From assembly GCA_030141605.1 (NCBI GenBank), contig JAQGDQ010000005.1:1364180-1428179 (forward strand): a DNA stretch of 64,000 bases, in the 5' to 3' direction. The position numbers and the translations under genes are program-made. The notes beneath the pieces are model-generated. The model did not search any database. It was not told where the DNA came from and saw only the letters and a list, made by a program, of their open reading frames with translations. Source of the stretch: Tubiluchus corallicola (lineage: Eukaryota > Priapulida > Priapulimorpha > Priapulimorphida > Tubiluchidae). Shown piece after piece: positions 1 through 32,283 of the stretch. The first letter of the stretch is position 1, and every line of letters starts with the position of its first letter.

Positions 1-17
1 TAGAGACATCAATTTAC

Positions 18-3199
<3,182 letters not shown>

Positions 3200-5310
3200 G
3201 ACAAATTAACACTTTGTTTCAGCAAAATGATAGGATGTCTGTAAATAAAACATTCAAAACACTAAGGTTAACATCATAGATATGAACTGTAACAGTTTTA
3301 ATTCAGCCCTTATTATGGTTATATCGAAATAAAATTGAATAGCTATATAAGATTTTTTATTTATACCACTTTCTGAAATAGTTCATCTCAATTATCATAT
3401 ATAAAAATGAACGCGGTTATATAAACATTACTTAAACATAGCTTATAGCTAATAGTAAGTAACAATGGACTCGCAGTTAACCAATGACATGTTATATTTT
3501 GGACCCAGCACAGTATATCTTACAGTTAACAACATCTTTATTTGTATATTTTGCTTGTATGTTTGTGCTTAAACCATTAGTTTTTTACATGTACCATACC
3601 ACTTGTATTTTGCCAACGCATGTACTTTTCACATACTTGAGCAAACAAATTGAAATGAAATTTAATTATATAAAAAACTGTCAGTGTCAACATTTGGTAA
3701 ATATTAAGAGACAAGGGTCATTAATACAAATGCCTTTCGATATATGCTTGTTCAAACTATACATATAATTAGTAACTATAATTTAAAAGCAATACTTTGA
3801 TATGTCAGGGGAAAAATTCCTCCACCTCTTCAACACAAATTTCTGGTTACATGCCACCTGTTGCTGCACCTCACGTGCTTGTACCTTGTTGCTAATCCAA
3901 ATTGTGTGCAAATTTTCAGCGTTGTAGCTTTCTTCTCTAATTCTTTTTATAATCTACTTAAAAATAAAGTAAATGTTTACTTTATTACAATATTAGGTCT
4001 AGTGCTTGGAACTACTTTTTGTCTACATATAAAGAAACTGTTGATCAAATTGTGCCTTTAGGAGGAGCTACAATTAAACAGTGCGAACTTGTATCTTCCA
4101 CTTAACTGGCTAAACGACTCCATGGTTACTAAAGTAAAAAGTCGTAAATGCAAACTATGGGCAAAATGGAAACATTCTAATCTTAATAGCATTCATACTG
4201 TATATATTCATTCCTCGCATGAATTGAAATCAGCTTTATATCCTGGTCACTTACGATTTCAGAACTAATAATCTATATGAGAATCATCTAAGTAATAACG
4301 GTAAAGAGTTTTAGCATTACAGTAAACACTTTCCACATTTGCTTCCTCCTTTATTAATGAACCTGATGATAGACCCTTACCAACTTCCTACTTTTGAAAT
4401 AACAACACACAGGAGAGTGTCAACCATTAGGCTAACTAGACTGAAGCCCAGGGCACCAAATTTGAGGGTGCCAGATTTTTAGGGGCACAGGTTAAAAAAT
4501 GTTTAATGTTATAGTTCTCCTCGGATTATTCGTATCTTGACAAATTGCATGCTGCATGATTAGTTTTGAGCATGATAGGTCACTGCTTAATACAGAAGTT
4601 AACACTAGAATGACTACTAGGTCAGTTGACCAACTTTACGCTTAACTGATTGCGAACTGATAATCCTGCACTTTAAAAACTTGAGTCTGATACTTAGTGA
4701 CTCTGTCCACTTTTTGCCATTTTCACTACAGTACTTACCTCTAGTGTAGAAATGGTTTCTATTTTTAACAATATCAGCAATTGTACACTGATGCTTGTTG
4801 GATCAACCAACCTATTCCCTCAGAAATAAACAATTAAGTTATCACAGTTACTTGAAGCTTATAAAAGTTTATACTGACAGTGTGTTTTTGCTTTCAAGTA
4901 ATACTTTTACGATTAGGAATGTAAACAATTATAAGATCTAATAGATGAGAAAAAATTATGAAATTTGTCTTGTCGTGCAATCTGCTAATTAAGTTTTTGG
5001 TGACTGTACGGATGTTATAAGAGTTAATACTATAGCAGTCTGATAAATTTCATTGCAGACTGGAAAACAATCAATATTAGCGATGCAATATGTTCCTGCA
5101 GGTCTCTTAGATATGTGACTGAATGTGTATATAGACCAGAAAGTTTTTTTTCTTATTTTTCTTAGAGGTTGCCCAAAATTTTGAAAGACGTAGTTATAGT
5201 TATGCATGCAAAATCGCAATGAAAATAACAGTAGTTGTGACACACAACAATCAATTCCTGAGTTCAGTTTTATATAAGCGCTATACAACAAACAAGCATC
5301 AATTCAGTTT

Positions 5311-5674
5311 GGGGCTATCCACCTATAACAATATTAAGTTTAGGGTAGGTAGGTGGCAGAAGATGTGATAATGCCATTATAATGCAAGGTAGGTAGGTGA
5401 TTTAGTCATGATATCGTTATCTGACTTCACGCTTTTTTCAAGTATCCATGCCAGCAGCAGATGATACTTACAAATTTCTCGTTAATTAGCACAAGTGATG
5501 TTGTTGCCTGTCCTTGGGAGCACAAAATGTACAAAAAGCTAATTCGGTGTGATATCGATATCAATATAATGGGTAGGTGGTGGTGAGGCATAAATGATAA
5601 CACCATTATAACGCAAGGTAGGAAGGTCCTCGAAATCGGCCAAAAACTTGGTATTGTTATATGTGAATAGCCCC
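5311..5674. mobile_element. Non-autonomous DNA transposon (MITE-like) with ~31-bp terminal inverted repeats
   Basis: The left end (5311-5341) reads GGGGCTATCCACCTATAACA and continues to ATTAAGTTT. The reverse complement of the right end (5644-5674) reads GGGGCTATTCACATATAACA and continues to ACCAAGTTT. By hand alignment 27 of 31 positions agree. A roughly 57-bp internal module rich in GGTAGGT occurs twice in direct orientation (5343-5398 and 5570-5627), once near each end. The element is too short to encode a transposase. Three T residues flank both ends and could be a 3-bp target duplication, but this is not decisive. Superfamily unassigned. Confidence 0.7.
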
Positions 5675-6049
5675 TTTGCACAATTATATATTATATATTT
5701 TGCACAATTAATACGTACAAGGTAATACCACGAGCAACCTGCATCTACACAAGCACAGTATAAAAGTATAAGAATTGCACGTACTTAATAATAACCATGT
5801 AGGTACTAGGTAATTATGTCACTATTACATCACAAACAATTGTTAACTGTGTCTCATATATAAACAACCGTAATGGAGATAAGGCGGGACTGATCACTAT
5901 CAGCCTTGGGTGAACTAATATCTTAATACATCCCGATGGTATAGTATTTCTTACTTTGAATTTAGTGAGAGATGTCTATAACAAACTTTCTAGAAGGTTA
6001 AAAGTTTTAAAACTCAATGAGACATACCTCTGATCAAAATATATTATAA

Positions 6050-6790
6050 GCACACGTTTTTGAAATTGAGCAATAGTGTGACAATTGGTTAGTGTCTCTC
6101 AAATGGAGTAAATGCAATACACTTCGTGTTTGTTCTAATTCTACAACACCTTTTTACCTGAGAGATTGTGTTATTGAAAAAACACAGTTGTACGTAATTT
6201 TGGGAATGTTAATTTCAAATAACCTGTCGTGGAACTCTCATATAGAATTTTTATATAGTGCATTGTAATGTTAAAATGCTACACTTCATCATGTAGTACA
6301 CAATTTTTTCTCTCTGTGCAAAGCAATGATTAGACTAACACTAGAGTACGCGTATGTCGTTTTGGTAACCTTAATATGTTGCTCTAAAATGCTTTAAATT
6401 GAACTCAATTGAGATGTATTAGTCTGGCCATTAATAATTAGCCAGACTCTGTATCTTTTCTTGAACAACGTCGTGATACTGTGGATGTTATTAACTGTTG
6501 TCAGATTGCAATTCCATTTTACGCAGTCTTTCTAGTGACAAATTCTTTTCTAGACCTCCAAGTGATTTACGCAGGCACAACTCTAAAAAAACTAAATTTA
6601 CTTGTACATTGGCTCTCGCACTAATAATATCAGAGCCCACTTTTTTCGTGTCGTGGGCCCTTGGAATTCACTCAATAATGAAACCGTTGAAGCATCAAAC
6701 TTGCCTCAATTTTGTAAATCAAACCGTCAAAAACCGTAATAAGTTTCTCTAGCTATACAACAAAATCTTATTGTTTTCTTCGTCAATGTG
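6050..6790 (+). mobile_element. Decayed LINE (non-LTR retrotransposon) fragment, C-terminal reverse-transcriptase region
   Basis: Conceptual translation in shifting frames gives hallmarks of the end of a CR1/L2/Jockey-like LINE open reading frame. The first is a stretch like ISNNLSWNSHIEFLYSA near 6210-6265, equivalent to the usual YLGVxIxxxLxWxxHI motif. A trace of 'LTLEYAYVVF' follows near 6330-6365, then 'SLEQRRDT' near 6460-6480. The terminal motif FFRVVGPWNSLNNETVEASN lies at about 6645-6705, matching the family's FFPRxxxxWNSLPxxVVxA. Stops and frameshifts interrupt it, so it is dead. It lies on the same strand as TMEM203, just upstream of it. The exact clade cannot be assigned from this piece. 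Confidence 0.8.
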
Positions 6791-6803
6791 AAAGATCTTT
6801 CAC
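6788..6803. repeat. Perfect 16-bp palindrome
   Basis: The sequence GTGAAAGATCTTTCAC equals its own reverse complement. It sits about 160 bp upstream of the TMEM203 start, at the end of the LINE relic. Function unknown; it may be chance. Confidence 0.5.
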
Positions 6804-6830
6804 GAGTTTGCAATGTAGTTTTTAAAACCT

Positions 6831-6857
6831 TCGCGAGAGTGCAGCAAATACTTCCGG
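6831..6857 (+). promoter_or_regulatory. Candidate TATA-less promoter elements of TMEM203
   Basis: TCGCGAGAG (6831-6839) resembles the TCTCGCGAGA housekeeping-promoter motif. CTTCCGG (6851-6857) is a consensus ETS/GABP site. They lie 106-132 bp before the TMEM203 ATG, in a locally GC-richer stretch, and no TATA box is obvious. The assignment rests on motif resemblance only. Confidence 0.4.
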
Positions 6858-6962
6858 ATCGAGTTCCGTTGTTTTTGTTGGAATCTGACTAGTTCTGTTT
6901 TCAAGTAAATGCAACAGCTTATTGGGTTGCTCCAACGAAATGCCGATCACGACGAGTTCGAC

Positions 6963-7364
6963 ATGTTCTTTAGTTTAACAGAAATTATCAAGTGGCTTGG
7001 TCTAACAACTTTTGAAATATTTTTACATATTGTGTCAATAGAGATATTTTCTGTTTTCGCTGTACTTAAGCATGAAGGTTTCATAGCATGGAATTGGTGG
7101 GTGGTATTTTCCCCACTTTTTATCTGTGATGGTGTTGCATGCTACTTTGCATTCATTGTATTTATTCGTATGTACCTAGAGCGAAACATTCGGAGCGCAG
7201 CCTTCAGGACTTTGTGGAGTCTTACGTTTATAATCCTTTTGTTTGTTTTCAAATTATTACTTTGTCAAAAACTGGAACGCCAAGTAGAGCTGACGTATGC
7301 AGTAGTGTTGTCACCACTTTACATTTTATTGAACATTATTATGATGCGTGCTTGCCAGAAATAG
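6963..7364 (+). CDS. TMEM203: TMEM203, four-pass ER membrane protein, single exon
   Basis: A 133-residue protein encoded without introns and matching vertebrate TMEM203 (about 136 residues) end to end. It starts MFFSLTEIIKWLGLTTFEIF, has NWWVVFSPLFICDGVACYF in the middle and LLLCQKLERQ with LSPLYILLNIIMMRAC near the end. Four hydrophobic segments are visible, roughly residues 11-34, 44-70, 82-99 and 109-127. The family is known as an ER protein affecting calcium handling and, in mammals, STING signalling and spermatogenesis. An in-frame ATG at 6909 would add 18 polar residues. I prefer 6963 because it aligns with the family start and has G at -3, while 6909 has T at -3 and C at +4. F8A1 follows 134 bp downstream on the same strand. 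Confidence 0.94.
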   Translation: MFFSLTEIIKWLGLTTFEIFLHIVSIEIFSVFAVLKHEGFIAWNWWVVFSPLFICDGVACYFAFIVFIRMYLERNIRSAAFRTLWSLTFIILLFVFKLLLCQKLERQVELTYAVVLSPLYILLNIIMMRACQK

Positions 7365-7498
7365 TAATGCCATAATGAGAGATGCTAAAGCTTGTATAGA
7401 TTTTGTGCAATCGAGCATTTAAGAATCACCATTGTTAATTATTGTATTGTGCACGTAGACCACATAGAACTGATTTGTTGACAGTGACACTAAAAGAA
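7365..7498 (+). other. Short spacer between TMEM203 and F8A1
   Basis: This 134-bp gap contains no AATAAA or ATTAAA. A T-rich stretch ending in AG at 7457-7458 (..gtgcacgtag) could serve as a cis or trans splice acceptor for F8A1. Together these leave open a shared transcript, alternative promoters in the gap, or 3'/5' UTR overlap. The sequence alone does not decide between them. Confidence 0.5.
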
Positions 7499-8449
7499 AT
7501 GGAGGGTCAGAGTGGCCAATCAGACTTTCTAAGTACCTATAAAACAATATCCGGCAAGTTAAAAAAGCGTTTTTTACGAAAACCAAACATAGCCGAAGCA
7601 AGTGATGAGTTTAGGCAGTTAGTAAAGCGACAAGAGCAAGACTATCCTCATTATGCTGCCTACTCCTGCTTAGCAATGGCGCGCTGTGAACACACATTGG
7701 GCAATCCTCAGGGTGAAGTACAAGCACTTACATATGCTGCGAGATCATTTTTGAAAGCTGAAAATAATAACAAGACTATGATGAATCCTGGAGTAGAAGA
7801 AAATCTGATGGCAGCTATAAACTGTTACAGTCATGCAATAAGAGTTCACACGGAACAGAAACAACTTCCTTTGGCAGCTGCACTGTGTAGAGAACTGGGA
7901 AATGCACTTCATAACTTGGGAAAACACCAGGAAGCAATCAGTCCTTATCAGAAAGCTGCAGAATTGCAAAAGCAGTGCCCACTCGACTGCTTGACCTCAC
8001 TTGGATTAATGGCAAATTGTCAAATTAGTGTTAAAGATTATGATGGTGCCCTGGCTGTCATGACAGAAATGACACAGATAGTGAAAGACAGAGGTGGCGG
8101 ACCAAATGGAAAGCCAATTGGAGCATACGCGGATATTATGGCTGAATGTGAAATTACTAGAATTTTGCTGCTGATGCTGTTGCAGCCAACTCCACAAAGA
8201 ACACAGCCTTTGCATGCTCAGTTGCTGGAGAAATATGCTTGGGATAACATGGAAGATGCTGCACCTTCATTTCTAGATGAGAATTTGTTTCTTCTGCTTC
8301 AATCATTAGTGATGGCAGTACAAAGTCGTGACATTGTATCACTAAAATTGTTGCAAAGCGATCTGCAGTACTATTTGTCTGTTGTTCAAAATGAGCTGCT
8401 ATATAAACTGGTATGTGAGATGACTAGTCCAAGTCGAGAAGTCATTTAA
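7499..8449 (+). CDS. F8A1: F8A1 / HAP40, 40-kDa huntingtin-associated protein, single exon
   Basis: A 316-residue intronless frame matching the HAP40 family (human F8A1, also intronless). Conserved blocks are GKLKKRFLRKPNIAEASDEF (residues 19-38), YAAYSCLAMARCEHTLG, LAAALCRELGNALHNLGKH, DYDGALAVMTEM, ITRILLLMLLQP and LFLLLQSLVMA (263-273). HAP40 is an alpha-helical TPR-like protein that binds huntingtin and stabilises it, and has been linked to Rab5 endosome function. The low-complexity proline/alanine linker of the human protein is replaced by a short loop here (around RGGGPNGKPIG). The ATG at 7499 has G at -3 and G at +4. The frame stays open further upstream to 7442, but there is no earlier ATG. 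Confidence 0.96.
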   Translation: MEGQSGQSDFLSTYKTISGKLKKRFLRKPNIAEASDEFRQLVKRQEQDYPHYAAYSCLAMARCEHTLGNPQGEVQALTYAARSFLKAENNNKTMMNPGVEENLMAAINCYSHAIRVHTEQKQLPLAAALCRELGNALHNLGKHQEAISPYQKAAELQKQCPLDCLTSLGLMANCQISVKDYDGALAVMTEMTQIVKDRGGGPNGKPIGAYADIMAECEITRILLLMLLQPTPQRTQPLHAQLLEKYAWDNMEDAAPSFLDENLFLLLQSLVMAVQSRDIVSLKLLQSDLQYYLSVVQNELLYKLVCEMTSPSREVI

Positions 8450-10323
8450 AAAACACATAAATAGTGTACATGTACATAGTGAGATCAAATATTGGAGCAA
8501 GTATTTTAAGGTCATTGTGTTTAAACAGATGCATAAAATATTGGTGTACATACATCTCTGGCTCGGCTATTATAATATTAACAGTGAGACTATTGTGGAA
8601 ATTTCTATTGTTCCTATTTAAAATTAATTTTTAAGTTATTGAATAATTATTGTAATTTAGTTACCAAGAAAGGATATAAAATCATCTAGTATTGAAATTG
8701 TTTTCTCCGAGCCCACTGGGCCTGTGGAAGTTAATGAGGAATTGTATTAACTGACGTGGAAAGTTTTCGCAAACAAAATGTGATTCATTAATGAAATTTC
8801 TGCTTTCTTTTTCTGCCTGTTCCTAGTTTTCAATATGATTACATACACAGTACATGGTATGAGTAAGGTGAGGCTTAGCTGGTGTATTATGCAGATGTTG
8901 TGCATATCTTTGTACAAAAACTTTGACATGGGTCCTTGAAAACCCAAAATCCCAGCAAACCAGGCAGTGTATGTGATTGCTGTCTACTGATTCATTGGGT
9001 TTTGTGATATATCAAATAAAATTTTGTCTAAAGGCAAGTCTAAAACTGTTACAGCTGAATTGAATTAAAGGTCATTTCAAGGTCATAATACTTGTCAAAA
9101 CCACACATGAACTGTAGGCATAAAATTTGGTTGACTGTGTGCCGAACTCGAGATTAAAGCTTACTTTTAGCTGTTTTTCATAGTATATCAATGTGCTACT
9201 CCTGCCAAACAGTTTGTGTTATGTTTGTAAGTAGCTAAAATTTCTCATAAAGTATGGTGTCCTATGAGATGCCAAATACGATAATATCCTTCTTGCCTTA
9301 AAATCTCTCATACAAGGTAGCATTTAAAATTAACTGACTGATAACCAAATTTCTGGCCAACTTTGTCACTAATGGCTGAAGAAATCATTTGTGCAGGCTG
9401 CAAAGCTGATCTTGTAATAAAGAGACAAAACATCCATAATACTAAGTTATCTATATCAAGAAGTTTATTAAAAATTTTATAAATTATAGTTATACTGAAT
9501 TTTAAATGTAATAAAATGTCTGAAATAGTACGAACATTTACTGAAAGCTATTATAACAAATAAATTGTAGACATCTATATTTATTCTTATTTTGAATAAA
9601 TGGGTCAAACGTGTGCAAAATTAAACATAGATAACTACTATTAGAACTTATATGCAGTTTGGAAGTACGGTGTCATTGAGCACATCTACTGGTCGCTTGA
9701 GTTTTCAATGTATTTTGATGATTTTGTTGGGTACTATATGCCTAGTAATTTTAAGATGCAAATCACTGTACATTCGCTAAGATATGCAAACAAGTTTTAT
9801 ATTTATTCCATGGATCATTAGCAAGTGGAAACAATTCACTCATGCTCAAGACAGTTTCTAGATTCTTAAGCATTGCCAAGAACCATGATGACCTATCAAT
9901 TAATAAACCAGTCTAACTTAAACAATTTCTAAATACGCTGTCATAATTGACGAAAACCAAGAACAGATTTACAATATTAAACTATTGCTACAGTTAGCAA
10001 AAAATCTGAAAAATTACCTAACTCTGCTAAAACTTTAATTCAGTCAAACCATCAAATATAGTACCTATCACGTGTATAGGAATACAAAAATACTGAACAT
10101 GGCTTCTCATAAGAGATACAAACTTAACAATACCAACAAAATACATAAATTAACTGAGCTGGTATAAAATGAAATATGACATATATTATAAAAGAGTCTA
10201 AAAGAGCTTAAAAAATTATTACTATCACAAACTTTAGTTACACAAAAGGTATTAAATACAATTTTGCTTCAAAATGCTGGAGTCCAAAAGTATCGATGCT
10301 CCAACAGTGAATCAAAAGATGAA
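8450..10323. other. Convergent 3' UTR region between F8A1 and the BAIAP2-like gene
   Basis: No coding region is recognised. Plus-strand poly(A) signals AATAAA occur at 9015-9020 and 9416-9421, suitable for F8A1. Minus-strand AATAAA (plus TTTATT) occurs several times around 9.46-9.80 kb, suitable for the long BAIAP2-like transcript. The two genes end tail-to-tail and their 3' UTRs may come close or overlap. Confidence 0.5.
9015..9020 (+). terminator. Candidate poly(A) signal of F8A1
   Basis: AATAAA, 566 bp after the F8A1 stop codon, followed by T-rich sequence. A second AATAAA at 9416-9421 is an alternative. Confidence 0.5.
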
Positions 10324-10369
10324 CTAAGAAGTTGTTTTGGTATACGGTTTAGCATACAGGGATTTGTCA
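10324..10369 (-). CDS. BAIAP2: Alternative last coding exon (exon 14) of the BAIAP2-like gene
   Basis: The acceptor ..tgtttgtttcag precedes an open stretch in the required phase, encoding DKSLYAKPYTKTTS then TAG. It joins the in-frame donor AG|GTAGG at 11289/11288, which overlaps the stop codon of exon 13. The joined reading frame stays intact: 1644 nt in total, 547 residues. This fits the variable C-termini known for IRSp53 isoforms. No transcript is available here, so the isoform is inferred. Confidence 0.6.
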
Positions 10370-11266
10370 CTGAAACAAACAACAATATAACACTAAACAA
10401 AAATGCACTATAAATTTTTACGTAGAACATATCAACATCATGGTAAATTCTTATGTTTAGTCCGCACTATTGTTTAAAATGAATTTTTTTGCTGTAGGTA
10501 TTTTTAGTAATGCACATATAAGTTTTTTCCATCAAATGCAAATAATCTTGATGTTTTAACAAACTGCTGGTTACAATTTTTTAGTATGTTTTGGGCAGAG
10601 TTCTGCCACTATTTAAAAACCAAGTTTTTTAATTTCGCAACTTTTCATTTCTATGTATTTTTGTGTATAGACCAAACTCTAGATATAGGTGCCGCAAATA
10701 TCAAGTTACTATGTGACCTTGACCGCTGATTTTTTGGTCTCTTCTGGACACTGGTATATATCGAAATGGATAACTCTTTGCCAAACCTGTTTTATTTTGA
10801 TCATTCGGCAGCCCAACAAATTTAAGTCTTGCGGAACAACATCAAGCCTTTTTTCACTTGGCACAGTAGTACCATGATCCGTTCACTAAATTTGGTTGCG
10901 TTGTACACCATTGACTCTAACTATGGTCAAAAAGATTAGTGCATTTTTCACAAAAGGTGTCTGCTCCTTAGACTGCATATTATAAAGTACCCTTTCATGT
11001 AGCCTAGTAAGTCACTGATTATCCTATGAATTATTTTTTACAAATTAGCTAGTTCCAGAGGAGTGGGCTGGATGCATATACATCCAAACATGACCCTAGT
11101 GTCTCATCCTACAGGATCAAAAATGCGATATATGCACAACCATAGTCATGGACAATAAAAGGTCTAGTGGTAAGCATTAACTACCAATTGCAGTGTGTTA
11201 AGCTTCATATAAAAAAGCCACGCCCGCTTAAAAAGGTTTTAAATACTACATACTAAATTGAAGGCT

Positions 11267-11272
11267 TTTATT
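11267..11272 (-). terminator. Intronic poly(A) signal right after the short-isoform stop of the BAIAP2-like gene
   Basis: AATAAA on the minus strand begins 12 nt after the TAG stop (11287-11285). Retaining the intron would therefore give a normal short-isoform mRNA end close to 11250. Confidence 0.6.
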
Positions 11273-11284
11273 ACATTTTTGCTC

Positions 11285-31549
<20,265 letters not shown>

Positions 31550-31900
31550 TATTCCTATTAATGACTGAAGCGATTAATCAACAATAACAGAGTTCGTAAG
31601 CAGGTGAAAAAAGTGACAGTGCACCTGTTCAATTCAAATGACTACCTAATACGGAGAAGTCAGTTCACAATTCAAGTGATGTGTGTAGCCGCAAGTGTTC
31701 CAATCATATTATACAGTTACACTGCTCTGAGAGGTCAATGTTGTTTATTTGGATGAAACTTTATCCACGATACACATCTAACAACATAAGCGTGCAACTG
31801 CAATATTATCGATAATAGAGCGTGCTATGCCTATACCGTAGCTAGGGCATGTGCCACTGTGTTTCACTTGACGCTCGCCTGTAGGAGCCACAAATCAATC

Positions 31901-32283
31901 ATGTATGCGCTGCTGATTCATGTTGTTATGCTGATTCATCCGAACAGGTAGCGCCACTTTGCAAATGAGCAAAGCAAAATTTAAGCTGGATATTATCAGA
32001 TATCAAGCTGGGTTAGCTGTGATCAACCGCATGTGCTACCGATTCATGTTATTATGCTGCTTCATCCCAGTTCATTCTCATAGATAGCGCCACCATGCAG
32101 GAGCAAGATTCTGTTGAAAGTTATACCAGATGCGAAACTGGCAATGTGGCTTTATAACACCATATATGTGCTACTGATCCATGCTATTATGCTGATTCAG
32201 CAGCAAAAGTAGCGCCACCATGCAAAAGAACAAGAGCAAGTTGAATCAGACGTACGCTGCTAGCATGTGACTTTATATATGAA
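31901..32283. repeat. Three-copy ~130-bp tandem repeat upstream of the BAIAP2-like start
   Basis: Copies begin near 31901, 32031 and 32165. Each carries ATGTGCTACTGATTCATG-like sequence, 'ttattatgctgattca', AGCGCCACCATGCA (AGCGCCACTTTGCA in copy 1), then 'gagcaag' and a variable tail. The nearest copy is about 350 bp upstream of the ATG at 31549, so the array lies in or near the promoter/5' UTR region. Confidence 0.85.

Larger units (their letters stand above)
3200..6962. other. Intergenic region between divergent NDOR1 and TMEM203
   Basis: This 3.76-kb spacer holds no gene I can support. It contains a 364-bp inverted-terminus element (5311-5674), a LINE relic (about 6050-6790) and TMEM203 promoter-like motifs near 6831-6857. 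A short stretch at 4425-4500, where 'gcccagggcacc' is followed by 'gagggtgccag', looks like repeat DNA but I could not assign it. Open frames at 3484-3768 and 3861-4061 are AT-rich, hydrophobic by composition and match nothing I know. Confidence 0.6.

Noticed and set aside
8006..8342. Minus-strand open frames inside F8A1
   Set aside because: They are antisense shadows of the F8A1 coding sequence.
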